Assembly (NCBI RefSeq): GCF_001278845.1 | Contig: NZ_CP012590.1 | Span: forward strand, 1,550,001-1,614,000 | Length of the DNA stretch: 64,000 nt | Direction: 5' to 3' | DNA from: Actinomyces sp. oral taxon 414 | Lineage (GTDB): Bacteria > Actinomycetota > Actinomycetes > Actinomycetales > Actinomycetaceae | Part shown: in pieces, positions 17,054 to 27,400 of the stretch | How positions within the stretch are numbered: position 1 is the stretch's first letter | How the letters are laid out: each line of letters begins with the position of its first letter | Position numbers and translations under genes: made by a program | The notes under the pieces: model-generated | What the model saw: the letters and a program-made list of their open reading frames with translations, nothing else | Databases searched by the model: none | What the model was told of the DNA's origin: nothing

Positions 17054-18379
17054 TCAGTTCTTGGAGGAGGTGGCGAACCAGAACAGGCCCGGTCCGACGC
17101 CGCCCCCGGGCAGGGTCCGCAGGCCCGGGTCCTGGGAAGTCGCCGTCAGCGCGACCACCGAGGCGGGGGCCAGGGCGGTCCGCCCGGTGAAGGTCAGGTC
17201 GGCGCCCGCCAGCCCGTCGGCGTTGCCCAGCCCGAGGGTGGCCAGGGCCGTCCCGACCTTGGCGGGGTCGGCCGATCCCGCCGTCTCGGCCGCCCGGACG
17301 AGGGCGACGACGGCGTCGTGGGCGCGGGCGTCGGCGCTGCGGGCGGAGGACGCGGAGAAGGCCTCGGCGCCGAACAGGTCGGTCTGGCCGGGGTCCTGCG
17401 TCATGAGCCTGATGGCGCTCAGGAAGGCCGACAGTCCCTCGGCCCGTTCGCCGGTGCTCAGCGCCGCCGGGTCGGAGTCGGCGATGCCGACGGTGGTCAT
17501 ATTCGCGTTGAGGCTCCCGCCGGCCTCGACCAGGGCGGCCGGGAAGGCGCTGCTGCGGGCCTGGGGGGTCAGAATGATCGGCAGCGCCGTCCCGGTGCCC
17601 TCGATGGCCCGCACCACGGTGGCCTGGGCGTGCGCATTGCCCGCGATCACCACGCAGTCGACGCTCCCCGCGCCGGCCGCGTCGGTCAGGGCGTCGGTCA
17701 TGGGCTTGGTGTCCGCGCCGTCGCTGTAGGAGTAGCTCTGGGCCGCGGAGACGGTGGAGGGCAGGGCGCCGCCCGCGTCGACGACGAAGGGCGCGTGGAC
17801 GCCCGTCTGGCTCAGGGCGCTGGAGACGGCGGCGTCGAGGGCCTCGGTGTAGGGGCCGGTCAGCCAGGCCCGGTTCTCGTGCCCGTCGAGGATCGTCGGG
17901 TCCGTCTCGTAGGGCAGCAGGGCGGGCAGGCCCGCGGCGCCCGCCGCGTCCAGGGCGGCCGTGACGTGGCTGCCGGAGGTGGCCAGGACCAGGCCGGAGG
18001 CGCCCTGGGCGGCGAGCTGCCCGACGGCGGCGGCGGCGCCCTCGGCGGTGCCCTGGTCGTCGCTCACCCGGAGGGTCACGGCGGTCGCTCCGGCGAGGTT
18101 GAACCGGTAGGCGGCCACCTGCGCCCCTTCCGCCGGGCCGAGCCAGTCGCCGCCCTGGCCCGGCTCCGAGGAGGCCGAGACCACGACCCCGATCGTGATA
18201 GAGGGCACGGCGCCGTCGGTGGTCAGGGCGACGGGGACGGCGGCGGCGGGCGTCGGGGCGGCGGAGGCGCCGGGTGTCGGCGTGACGGCGTCGTCGTGCC
18301 CGCCGGAGGTGCAGGCCCCGACCAGGGCCGTGCACAGCAGGACGACGGCGAGCAGGGCGCCGGTGCGCAGGGCCCTCAC
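17054..18379 (-). CDS. Periplasmic-binding-type lipoprotein in the T7SS operon
   Basis: The 441 residues start at GTG 18379, overlapping the upstream stop (GTGA). A lipoprotein signal is clear: a Leu/Val-rich segment, then LVGAC at about residues 20-24. After a Pro/Ala linker the mature part resembles the type 1 periplasmic-binding (LivK/branched-chain amino acid receptor) fold: SITIGVVVSAS, GPAEGAQVAAYRFN, LRVSDDQGTAEGAAAAVGQL, a GLVLATSGSHVTAALDAAG lobe and AEAFSASSARSADARAHDAV. No permease or ABC ATPase is nearby. Translation is coupled to the stalk protein, so it probably serves the secretion machine as a surface component or ligand sensor. Confidence 0.8.
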   Translation of the reverse strand: MRALRTGALLAVVLLCTALVGACTSGGHDDAVTPTPGASAAPTPAAAVPVALTTDGAVPSITIGVVVSASSEPGQGGDWLGPAEGAQVAAYRFNLAGATAVTLRVSDDQGTAEGAAAAVGQLAAQGASGLVLATSGSHVTAALDAAGAAGLPALLPYETDPTILDGHENRAWLTGPYTEALDAAVSSALSQTGVHAPFVVDAGGALPSTVSAAQSYSYSDGADTKPMTDALTDAAGAGSVDCVVIAGNAHAQATVVRAIEGTGTALPIILTPQARSSAFPAALVEAGGSLNANMTTVGIADSDPAALSTGERAEGLSAFLSAIRLMTQDPGQTDLFGAEAFSASSARSADARAHDAVVALVRAAETAGSADPAKVGTALATLGLGNADGLAGADLTFTGRTALAPASVVALTATSQDPGLRTLPGGGVGPGLFWFATSSKN

Positions 18380-21300
18380 CGCGAACCGCCCACGCGGAAG
18401 TTGTAGACCATGGTGCGCTGCTCCGCCGCGGACCGCGGGGTCGCCAGCCCGGTGACCCGGGACTGGGCCTGGAGGCTGGCCTTGACCTGGGCCTGCTGCA
18501 GAAGGATGCCCTCCATGTCCTGGGCCCTGACCGCGCCGTGGGCGGCGACCGCCTGGTTGGCCGCGGCGACCTGGTACCCGGCGGATCCGGCCAGCGCCGC
18601 CGAGCTGGACATGATCCCCACCAGGCCGGTTCCCGACCCGTCCGGGCTGCCGATGTCCAGCAGGACCCGGTCCAGGTCGCTGGTCAGCAGGGAGCGGGCC
18701 GCCTCGATGTCGACGACCGAGCCGGTCAGGCCCTGCGTCATGGAGGTGAGGCTGCCCTCGATCTGGGACGACAGGGCGGCGGAGGACCCGGCCACCTGGT
18801 CCTGGATCTGCGCCGTCTGCGCCTGGATCGTCCGGGCGCTGTCCGAGGTGATGGCGTCGGCGCTGGTGCGCATACCGCTGGTCGCGGCGTCGAAGCTGGC
18901 TCCCACGGCGGCCCGGCTGGTCTCGGCCTGCGCCCCGATGAGCCGGATCTGGGTGCCCACGGTGGTGGAGACGGCGTCGGTGGTCTCCTGCGCGGTCTTG
19001 TCGAAGGCGGTCCTGACGCCGGCGGCGGCGGCGCTCTGGTCCTGGTCGAGCTTGGTCACCGAGGCGCTGAGCGCGTCGTAGCCGCTGCGCAGGTCCGTCA
19101 CGGCCGTGCGCAGGTCCTTCAGGGAGCCGCTCAGACTGGGCTTGGACGGGTCGTCGGGGGCTCCGTCGACGGCCAGGACAATGGCGTCGCGGGCGGCGAC
19201 GACGTCGGCGACGGCGGTGCGCACGGCGTCGACGTCCTTCTTGGTGGCGCCGCCCGGCGTGGTGGTGTCGGAGGCGGTGGCGATCTGCTCCAGGTTCGTG
19301 CTCTGCGCGCTCAGGGCGGCGTCGGCCGAGGAGCCATCGTCTGGTTTGTTGTCGGCCGGTTTGTCGTCGGCCGCATCGCCGCCGCCCGGGTTGTCGGCCG
19401 GTTTGTCGTCTGGTTTGTTGTCGGCCGGTTTGTTGTCGGCCGCCCCGCCGCCCGCGCCGGGGCAGGGGGTGGAGGTGAGCCGGGCCCGAGCCTGCTGGAG
19501 GAGCGCGGGGTTCTTCGCGGAGGCGATCTCGGTGCACAGGTCGGCGGCGGCGGCCTCGATCTGCCCGCGCGCCGTCGTGTTGTTCGTCTGGGCGGTGGTC
19601 GCCCAGGAGTGGATGCCGTCCAGGGTGCTCACCAGGGCGTCCACCCCGGGCGTCAGGGCGTCCACCGCCTGGTTGAGGGTCTCCAGCTCGGTGCTCAGGT
19701 CGCCCGTGCCCTCCCCGCCCTCGGACGGGGCGAGCCGGTTCAGGGCGGTCTCCACCCCGGTGACTTTCTCCCCCAGGGTCGTGGAGCTGGTCAGGACGTC
19801 GGCGCGCGTCTCCGGCTGGAGCGCCGCGGTGACGGCGTCGGCCTGCTCCCCCAGGGAGGCGACCGCCGCATTGACCTGCTGCTGGGCGGCGGCCAGGCTG
19901 CAGGTCGCCGAGACCGACCCCTGGGTGCAGGTGCTGGTGTCCGCGTCGCCGAGCGCCTCGGACAGCTGGGCCTGGACGGCGGCCCTGCACTCGTCGTTGG
20001 CCTGGGCGTAGGCCTGGAGGAGGCCGGAGACCCGGTTCACGGAGCCGTAGACGCCGTTGCCCGAGTCCGCCTGCACCGCCGAGCCCGAGCCCGCCGAGCC
20101 GGCCGCGTCCCCGGAACCCGCTGCGGGGGCGGGGGCGGGGGTCTCGGAGCCGACGAGGGCCTGGGCGGTGGGCTCGGCGCCCGGCTGGGCCTGGGCCTGA
20201 CACCCCAGGGACTCCAGGCTCGGGACCTGCGCGGGCTCGCTCGTGTCGCCCATAATGGCCGAGGCGGTGTTGACCACCTGGAGGAGCTGGGACGCCGTCG
20301 AGGACTGGGCGGAGGTCAGGGTCTGGGTCAGGGTCTGGGTCAGGCCGCTCAGGTCGGTGCCGATCGACTGCATGGAGGAGGACAGGCTCTGGCTGGAGGA
20401 GGTCAGGTCCGCCAGCGTCTGGGTGCCAATGGTGCCGGCGTTGCCCGTCAGGGTCGTCGAGACCCGGTCGACAATGGCGTGGGCCTTGGCGAGGGACTCG
20501 TTGACCTGGGACAGGACCTCGATCGTCGAGGTCGTCAGCGCCAGCTGGGAGCCGGTGTCGGTGCGGAAGGCCGCGTCCATGAGGCCTTGGACGGAGGGGT
20601 CCGTAATGAGTCCGGTCTGCACGGACAGGTCGAATTCGGGCACCTTGAAGTCGACGGCGTCCACGACCAGGCGCAGGTCGGCGGTCGCCCCGAGCTGCGG
20701 CGGCGCCAGTAGCGCCGCCCACTGGACCTGGGACTTGCCGTCGCCGGTCCTACTGAGCACCCCGTTGGTCACGCCCTGGGCGTCGGAGGAGGCGGTGATG
20801 ACGCTGTCGGGGTCCGTGTCGAGGGAGACGGCGGCGGACAGCGTCAGGGGCGCGCCGACGAGCGCGGTGCGGGTGTGCGCGGTCCCGGCGACGTCGTAGG
20901 TGAGGGACTGCGGCTTGACAGTGAGGTTCTCGACGAAGACGTCGATGGTGACCCTGCCCGTGTGGCCGGCGATCTCGCTCAGGTCGGTCCCGGCGCCGTC
21001 GGCGGTCCGGTAGGCGGTGCGCACGCGCACGGGCAGGTCCTTGGCGACGTCCCGGGGGGCGTAGGCGCGCGTGCCCGCCGCCGCCCGCCGCCCGTCGGGG
21101 CTGACCGACACGGTGGTCCCGGAGACCGCGGTGACGGCCCCGGAGGGGGAGACCGCGATGTCTATGCTCTCCAGCGACCGGGCCTCCTCGGCCCGGGCCT
21201 GCGTGCCCCCGGTGACGCCCTGCGCCCATATCAGGGCCAGCACCGTGACGACGGCGACGGCGGCGGCGGAGCGGCGGGGCCGTCGCCGGGCGCGGCGCAG

Positions 21301-21402
21301 TCGGCTTCGGACCCCCGCGGCGAGACGGGTGTCCGACAGGGCGCGCAGCAGTGCGGCGGCGCTGTGGGCGGGTCGGTTGTCCGTGGGCCTGTCGGAACTC
21401 AT
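18376..21402 (-). CDS. Long single-pass stalk protein, EsaA/YueB-like role inferred
   Basis: This 1008-residue protein has an Arg-rich cytoplasmic start (RSRLRRARRRPRRS), one membrane anchor at about 46-62 (AAVAVVTVLALIW), then an entirely extracellular body. The body has a beta-rich segment (70-260), long Ser/Thr/Gln/Ala helical stretches typical of coiled coils (260-640 and 690-960), and a low-complexity Asp/Lys/Pro linker at about 650-690. No C-terminal membrane segment is seen, unlike EsaA. Size, topology and operon position match the idea of a T7SS wall-spanning stalk. Sequence homology to EsaA/YueB is not shown by eye, so the name is an inference. First gene of the operon. Confidence 0.7.
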   Translation of the reverse strand: MSSDRPTDNRPAHSAAALLRALSDTRLAAGVRSRLRRARRRPRRSAAAVAVVTVLALIWAQGVTGGTQARAEEARSLESIDIAVSPSGAVTAVSGTTVSVSPDGRRAAAGTRAYAPRDVAKDLPVRVRTAYRTADGAGTDLSEIAGHTGRVTIDVFVENLTVKPQSLTYDVAGTAHTRTALVGAPLTLSAAVSLDTDPDSVITASSDAQGVTNGVLSRTGDGKSQVQWAALLAPPQLGATADLRLVVDAVDFKVPEFDLSVQTGLITDPSVQGLMDAAFRTDTGSQLALTTSTIEVLSQVNESLAKAHAIVDRVSTTLTGNAGTIGTQTLADLTSSSQSLSSSMQSIGTDLSGLTQTLTQTLTSAQSSTASQLLQVVNTASAIMGDTSEPAQVPSLESLGCQAQAQPGAEPTAQALVGSETPAPAPAAGSGDAAGSAGSGSAVQADSGNGVYGSVNRVSGLLQAYAQANDECRAAVQAQLSEALGDADTSTCTQGSVSATCSLAAAQQQVNAAVASLGEQADAVTAALQPETRADVLTSSTTLGEKVTGVETALNRLAPSEGGEGTGDLSTELETLNQAVDALTPGVDALVSTLDGIHSWATTAQTNNTTARGQIEAAAADLCTEIASAKNPALLQQARARLTSTPCPGAGGGAADNKPADNKPDDKPADNPGGGDAADDKPADNKPDDGSSADAALSAQSTNLEQIATASDTTTPGGATKKDVDAVRTAVADVVAARDAIVLAVDGAPDDPSKPSLSGSLKDLRTAVTDLRSGYDALSASVTKLDQDQSAAAAGVRTAFDKTAQETTDAVSTTVGTQIRLIGAQAETSRAAVGASFDAATSGMRTSADAITSDSARTIQAQTAQIQDQVAGSSAALSSQIEGSLTSMTQGLTGSVVDIEAARSLLTSDLDRVLLDIGSPDGSGTGLVGIMSSSAALAGSAGYQVAAANQAVAAHGAVRAQDMEGILLQQAQVKASLQAQSRVTGLATPRSAAEQRTMVYNFRVGGSR
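19331..19446. repeat. Short tandem repeats encoding Asp-Asn-Lys-Pro linkers
   Basis: Degenerate direct repeats of TTGTCGGCCGGTTTGTCGTC-like units encode the DNKPADNKPDDKPAD linker of the stalk protein. The units are in register with codons, so repeat number could change linker length without a frameshift. Confidence 0.7.
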
Positions 21403-21595
21403 AAGGGCATCTCCTCGCGCGAGCCCGCTTCTTCAGGGCCCACTGGGGTAGCAGGGAAGCGCCGTCATGCTATACGGCCGTCCGGGGCGCGCGCACGGGG
21501 GTCAGGGTGACGCCCGCCCCACAGGTATGGGCAACGCCTCCGGGTGGAGGGGCGCGGCGGTGGCATAGGGTGGTCGGCATCACCCCTAGGCGAAT
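21403..21595. promoter_or_regulatory. Divergent intergenic region, stalk operon versus kinase
   Basis: This 193-base spacer lies between two divergent starts and must hold both promoters. Near the kinase end TAGGGTG (21566-21572) and CACCCCTA (21581-21588) form an imperfect inverted repeat a few bases before ATG 21596, a possible operator. No clear -35/-10 pair is seen. Confidence 0.35.
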
Positions 21596-23806
21596 ATGGA
21601 TTGGGCGACGATGGATCAGAGCGCACAGAGCGCGGGCGCCAGGGCCCTCGGCGCCCGCTACACGCTCACCTCCCTGCTGGGGCGCGGGGCGACCGGCGAG
21701 GTGTGGCTGGGGACCGAGCGCCGCAGCGGCAGGCGCGTGGCGGCCAAGCTCCTGCGGCCGGAGTACCTGGAGGACGACGCCGTCGTCGACCGGTTTGTGA
21801 GAGAACGCACAATCCTGCTGGGTCTGCGGCATCCTGGCATTGTGTCCGTGATCGATCTCATCGTCGACGGCGAGGATCTGGCCATCGTCATGGACTACCT
21901 GGAGGGCGGCTCCCTGCGGCAGGTCCTGCAGGAGGACGGGCCGCTGGAGCCCGCCCGGGCGGCGGCCGCCGCCGCGCTCGTCCTTCAGGCCCTGGACTAC
22001 GCCCACGGCAAGGGCGTGCTGCACCGCGACGTCAAGCCGGACAACGTGCTCCTGGGCCCCCGGTGGCCCGAGGACGGCGAGGGCAGCCTCAAGCTGAGCG
22101 ACTTCGGTGTATCGCGACTGCTGGAGGACGCCCCGCGCTTCACCTCCGCCATCGCCGGCACGCCCCACTACATGCCGCCCGAGCTCATTAGCGCCGGCAC
22201 CAGCGGCACCCCGGGCGACGTGTACTCCGCCGGGATCATGCTCTACGAGCTCCTGGCCGGGCGCACGCCCTTCGCCGGCGCCGGCACCGACTTCACCGTG
22301 GCCCAGCGCCACCTGAGCGCCTCGCCGCCCAGACTGGACCTGCCCTCGCCGCTGTGGGCGATCCTGGAGGACCTCCTGGCCAAATCCCCCGAGCAGCGCC
22401 CCTCCGCCGGGGAGGCGGCCCGGCGCCTGCGCGACCTGGGGCCAGTCCTGGCGGGACTGCCCGTGCTGCACCCCGCCGAGCCGGGCCCCGGGGACATCGA
22501 GGACACGCACCTGCCCACCATGGTCCGCGACCGCCCGGGGCCCGCGCAAGACGACGCCGAGTCCGAGCCGGCCCCGGACGCCGGGGGGTCCGGGGCGCAG
22601 TCCGGGGCCGGGAAGGACGGAAGGACCGGTAAGAAGGAGGAGAAGGAGGGAGAGGACGGGGACGGGCCGGAGTCGGAGGAGGCCGGGGCGGCCCAGGAGG
22701 TCCTGCCGGACCTGGGCGAGGCCCCGGACGAGACGGTGGTGCGCCCCCTGCGCCCGGCCGTCGTGCGGCCCGACGAGCCGCAGGAGCCCGACGGGGCGCC
22801 GTCGATCCGGCGCGGGCGCCTGATCGTCGTCGCCGTGCTCGTCGTCGTCCTGATCGCGGGGGCCGGGGTCGGGGCGGTCTGGTGGCTGCGATGGCGCAAG
22901 CCGCCGGCCCGGCCCGTCGCCACGGCCGCGACCACTGCCCCCGCGCCCGTCGGCGCGGTCCTGGCCAATCTCAATGGGACGGCGACGCCGACCGGGCTGA
23001 CGACGAGCCGCACGGCCGTCCTGGACCCGACGACCGGGGCGGTCCAGCTCACCATCACCTACAGCGCCCAGGACGTTCCCCTCCAGGGCCCCTTCCTCGA
23101 GGTCATCCCGGGCCTGGCCCTCCCGACGCCGCCGCCGACGCCGCCAACGCCAACGGCGACGGGGACGGCGGTGCCAGTGCCGGAAGCGCGGACGCCGGCG
23201 GAGGCCCCGTGCCCCTCCGTGGTCTGGCTCCAGGAGCAGCAGCAGCCCAACCTGCCCAAGGCGACCGGGATCTCGCGGTCCTGCGCATGGAGCATCGAGA
23301 CGCCGGCCGTCCCCGCGGGCGGGTCGGTCAGCGTCACGGCGCTCGTCGACCTCGACCTGCCGTCCGCGGACCCGCAGGGCGCCCTGACCCAGTGGCTCGC
23401 CGGGGCCGCGCAGGCCACGGACGCGGCGCTGGGGGACACGGCGGTGGTCTCCACCGCCTACCCGGTCCAGCGCCTGCAGAACATCGCCGTCCGGGTCCCC
23501 CCGGAGGCGGTGGTGGGCTCGACGGTCACGGTGACGCTGGTGCCCGTGTGGCCCTCGGGGGAGGACCCGGTCAACCCCCTGTTCGTCAGCACCGCCGTCG
23601 GCCCGCCCTCGACACTGCTGACCTCGGTGACCGGGGACGGCGGCGTCGTCTTCGCCGACGGCTGCGCCGGGGCGCTCGTCGTATCCGCCGACGGGCGCAG
23701 CGTGGCCGCCGTGGGCCCGGCCGCCCAGTGCGTGGTGCGGGCACAGGTCGGCAATTTCTCCTCCCTGACGTCCAATAACTTCTCCGTGGTGGGGCACGGG
23801 GGATGA
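21596..23806 (+). CDS. Membrane Ser/Thr protein kinase
   Basis: The protein has 736 residues. Kinase domain 22-285: glycine loop LLGRGATGEVWLG, catalytic lysine in VAAKLL, HRDVKPDN at about 143-150, DFGVS at about 169-173, and GTPHYMPPE in the activation segment. A Pro/Glu/Gly-rich linker with a Lys/Glu run (KKEEKEGEDGDG) leads to one membrane segment at about 407-430 (LIVVAVLVVVLIAGAGVGAV). The outer part of about 300 residues is beta-rich and Thr/Pro-rich; PASTA repeats are not evident. It diverges from the ATPase operon and precedes the WXG100 and Rhs genes. A natural substrate would be a partner of the ATPase FHA domain. ATG 21611 is an alternative start. Confidence 0.9.
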   Translation: MDWATMDQSAQSAGARALGARYTLTSLLGRGATGEVWLGTERRSGRRVAAKLLRPEYLEDDAVVDRFVRERTILLGLRHPGIVSVIDLIVDGEDLAIVMDYLEGGSLRQVLQEDGPLEPARAAAAAALVLQALDYAHGKGVLHRDVKPDNVLLGPRWPEDGEGSLKLSDFGVSRLLEDAPRFTSAIAGTPHYMPPELISAGTSGTPGDVYSAGIMLYELLAGRTPFAGAGTDFTVAQRHLSASPPRLDLPSPLWAILEDLLAKSPEQRPSAGEAARRLRDLGPVLAGLPVLHPAEPGPGDIEDTHLPTMVRDRPGPAQDDAESEPAPDAGGSGAQSGAGKDGRTGKKEEKEGEDGDGPESEEAGAAQEVLPDLGEAPDETVVRPLRPAVVRPDEPQEPDGAPSIRRGRLIVVAVLVVVLIAGAGVGAVWWLRWRKPPARPVATAATTAPAPVGAVLANLNGTATPTGLTTSRTAVLDPTTGAVQLTITYSAQDVPLQGPFLEVIPGLALPTPPPTPPTPTATGTAVPVPEARTPAEAPCPSVVWLQEQQQPNLPKATGISRSCAWSIETPAVPAGGSVSVTALVDLDLPSADPQGALTQWLAGAAQATDAALGDTAVVSTAYPVQRLQNIAVRVPPEAVVGSTVTVTLVPVWPSGEDPVNPLFVSTAVGPPSTLLTSVTGDGGVVFADGCAGALVVSADGRSVAAVGPAAQCVVRAQVGNFSSLTSNNFSVVGHGG

Positions 23807-23952
23807 CCCCCCCGCCCGCCGGTTCGTATGATCTGCGACACGTGATTCGCGGTGCGGGGCGTGGTACGTTGTCCCCGGTGCCGGCCGTTGACGATGAGCC
23901 GTCACGGACCGCAGCCGACCCTGAGAATAAGCCGAACCCCATGGAGGCCCGT

Positions 23953-24237
23953 ATGTCGTCACGTGTCCTGTCAACCGAGCAGGCCAAGTCCTCGATCTCG
24001 AAGATGCAGTCGATCATCAACGGGGGCTTCGCCGACCAGATCAGCCAGCTGGACGCCGAGGGCCAGACCCTGTCCGACCCCAACGTCTGGGACGGCCCCC
24101 ACGCCGCCACCTTCCGCGGCGAGATCTGGCCCGCCAAGAGCGCCGCGCTGAAGAAGGCCCAGCAGGAGCTGGAGGACCTGCGCAACCAGCTCCAGACCAT
24201 CTCCCAGGACATCTTCACCGCCGGCGGCGGCGCCTGA
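23953..24237 (+). CDS. WXG100-family protein
   Basis: The protein has 94 residues with a helix-turn-helix hairpin layout. It begins MSSRVLSTEQAKSSISKMQS; the WXG turn is WDG in DPNVWDGPHAATF at about 41-53, and a second helix follows (AALKKAQQELEDLRNQLQTI). Length and motif are those of EsxA/EsxB-type T7SS substrates. ATG 23953 has GGAGG six bases upstream; an in-frame ATG at 23941 is less likely. It lies between the kinase and the Rhs effector, so it may be a secretion partner or helper for the WXG-like N-terminus of the Rhs protein. Confidence 0.9.
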   Translation: MSSRVLSTEQAKSSISKMQSIINGGFADQISQLDAEGQTLSDPNVWDGPHAATFRGEIWPAKSAALKKAQQELEDLRNQLQTISQDIFTAGGGA

Positions 24238-24265
24238 TCGGCCCCAACCGACTCGGATCCACCGG

Positions 24266-24304
24266 CCCCGGTCCCGCCCGTCGCAAGAGGCGGCGGGACC
24301 GGGG
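24266..24304. terminator. Strong GC hairpin between WXG100 and Rhs genes
   Basis: CCCCGGTCCCGCC (24266-24278) and GGCGGGACCGGGG (24292-24304) form a perfect 13-bp stem with a 13-base loop. There is no T-run. It could attenuate transcription so that the WXG100 message exceeds that of the Rhs gene. Confidence 0.6.
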
Positions 24305-24407
24305 ACCCAACGGGGCCCGGCGCCCCGACCCCATCCTTGAACCCCCGGCCCGGCGGGCCCGTGCGCGCCCCGGACCCGGCCCTGAAGCGCACGCGGAAGG
24401 ACCCCTC

Positions 24408-27400
24408 ATGGCGGTCACCGGAAGCGAGGACGTCGCCTTCGACGTCGCAGCGGCCGAGACCCTGGAGTCGCAGTGCCGCAGCGCGGCCTGCCAGGTGGAG
24501 AATCTTCACTCATCGCGAACGGGCTGGGTGGCGACGGCCAAAACCGACTTCTCCGGATACTTCTCCACCGTCTTCTCCGACAACGCCGACATCGAGACCA
24601 CGGACGCCTCGAACCTGGCCGCCTGCCTGCGCGGCGTGGCCGACGCCGTCCGCTTCCTCATCGACCGGGCCGCGGAGGAGAACGCCCAGCGCAAGAAAGC
24701 CCGGGACTGGGACGAACGCCGCGCCCACAAGAACGTCCTCCACAAGGCCTGGGACGACGCGTGGAACCTCGATCAGCGCCCCACCTCGACCCTGGGGCCC
24801 CCGCCGTCGCAGGAACCCGCCGCACCGACCCTGACCGAGCGCTCCAACCCCTCCCAGGGGACCACCGCCTCCGGATACACGACCTCCTCCGCCCGGCCCG
24901 ACAACCTGCGCAGCTTCGCGACCAGCTCTCAGGGCGCCAACAACGACCTGACCACCACCCTGGGCAACCTCAAGTCATACGACGCGACCTTCCAGGCCGG
25001 ATGCAAGTGGGGGACGCTCAACGCCGCCTCGGTGTGGGCCGGCTTCCAGTCCTACATCGACGCCAACAACAACGACGTCACCTGGGCCAACACGATCGCC
25101 GACGCCTTCGAGTCCGTGGGCGGGGGCGACGAGCTGTGCACCGTCTACGACGCCGCCCTGGGCGAGGCCCTCGAGCGCGCCGGCGTGACCGCGGTGCGCC
25201 AGACCCTGACGATCGACCCGGCCCAGGTGCAGGGCATGCCCCCGACCTCGGGCTTCTGCGACGACCCGGTCAACACCGCCACCGGCGGATTCGTCGAGGC
25301 GGAGACGGACCTGGCCTTCGACGGCGGCGCCGCCGCCCTGGCCTGGCCCCGCTGCTACAACGCCACCGACCGCTCCACCGGCGCCCTGGGACCGGGCTGG
25401 TCCAGCCCGGCGGACTCCCGCCTGAGCTGGGGGCCGGACGGCGAGGGCCGCTGGCGCACCGACGACGGACGCCTCATCGTCTTCCCGCGCCTGGGCGAGG
25501 GCTGGGACCGGTCGGTCGGGGCGAGCTGGTGGCTGGAGCGCCTGCCCCGGGACCCCGACGGCGCCTCCGCCCCCGCCTTCGAGGTGACCGACTCCTCGGG
25601 CGGCTCCTGGCTGTTCGACGCCGCCGGCCGCACGGTGCGCACCAGCAGGGGCGCGGGCACCGCCGTGACCCTCGCCTGGGACGGGGACCGCCTGGTGCGC
25701 CTGTCCCACGAGCGGGGCCGGAGCCTGGAGGTCGACTGGGACGAGGCGGCCGGGCGCATCGCGGCGGTGAGGACCGATGACGGCCGCGCCGTCCGCTACG
25801 ACTACGACGGGGCCGGCCGCCTCGTGCGGGCCCGCGGCGCCGACCGCGGCGAGCGCCGCTACGGCTGGGACGAGGACAGCGGCCTGCTGGCCCGGATCAC
25901 CGACGCCGACGGCGTCGTCGAGGTCGACAACACCTACGACGAGCACGGGCGGGTCGCCTCCCAGCGCTCCCCCTTCGGGCGCGTGTCCCGCTACGCCTAC
26001 ATGCCCGGCCTGATCACGCTGGTGTGCGACGAGAACGGCGAGCGGGCCAACACGTGGATCTCCGACGAGCACGGCCGCCTGATCGGCGTCATCGACTCCG
26101 ACGGCAAGCGCCAGTCCACATCCTGGGACCGGTGGGGCAACCTGGTGATGACCCGGGACCGCGACGGCGGCGTATCCGTCAGCCAGTACGACGAGCGCGG
26201 CCGGCGCACCGCCTCCCTGACGCCCCGGGGGCTGCGCACCGACTGGCAGTGGGACGACGCCGACCGGCTGACGCGCCTGACGGTGACGGCGCCCGGACCC
26301 GCCGGCGGCCCCGAGGGGAGCGGATCCGCCGAAGACGGAACCGCCGGGCCCGCCGAGGCGACGACCCTGTTCGCCTACGAGGGCGAGAACCGCAACCCCT
26401 CGACCATCACCGACCCCATGGGCGGGGTCACGACCATGGTGTGGCGGGACAACCTCCTGACCGAGGTCACCAACCCCGAGGGCGTGCGCCTGCGCCTGGA
26501 GTACGACGCCCACGGGGACCTGAGCGCCCTCATCGACGCCGACGGCGGCCGCGCAGTCCTGGAGCACGACGCCGCCGGACGCGTGACGCGGATCGTGACG
26601 CCGGCGGGCAGCGTCACCTCCTTCGAGTACGACGACGCCGGCAGACCGGTGGCCTGTCGGGACCCCGACGGCGCCGTGCGACGGTGGGAATACTCGCCAG
26701 CCGGCAGGCTCACCGCGAGCGTGGACCCGCTGGGGGCCCGCACCACCATCGAGTACGACGCCTCCGGGACCGAACGGGCCAGCGTGGACCCGCTGGGATC
26801 CCGCCTGGAGAGCCGCCGCGACGACCTCGGCAACCTCACCGGCGTGCGACTGCCCGACGGGCGCGAATGGACCTTCATCCACGACGCCCTCTCCCGGCTC
26901 CGGCGGGTGACGGACCCGTCGGGGGCGACGAGCACCACCGACTACGACGCCCTCGGGCGCGTCGTGGAAACGCGGGACCCGCTGGGCGCGACCGCCTCCC
27001 TGAACTGGGACCGGGACGGGAGCCTGAGCGTCCAGGCCGCGGGAGAACTCGCGCACCTGGGCGTCGACGCCCTGGGACGCCCCCTCCGACTCGTCCACCG
27101 CGACGCCGACCGGCCCGCCACCGATCGTCCTGCCCCCGGCGGGAGCAGGGCGGCCGGGACCGGACGGCCCGAACCGCCCGATACCGGCGCCGGGACAACC
27201 GGTACCGGCGCCGACGGGCAGAACGGGGCCGACGAGACCTCCGAAGTGGTCGTGAGGGACCTGTGCGGGCGCGTCGTCGAGACCCTCGACGCCGAGGGCG
27301 GCCTGACCCGCCTGGTGCGCGACCGCGCCGGGCGCATCGTCGAGACCACCGACCCGGACGGGCGCACCACCCGCTACGGCTGGGACGCCTGCGGGCGCCC

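Noticed and set aside
18538..20712. 724-codon plus-strand open frame
   Set aside because: It is antisense to the stalk protein, with no ribosome site or family motif.
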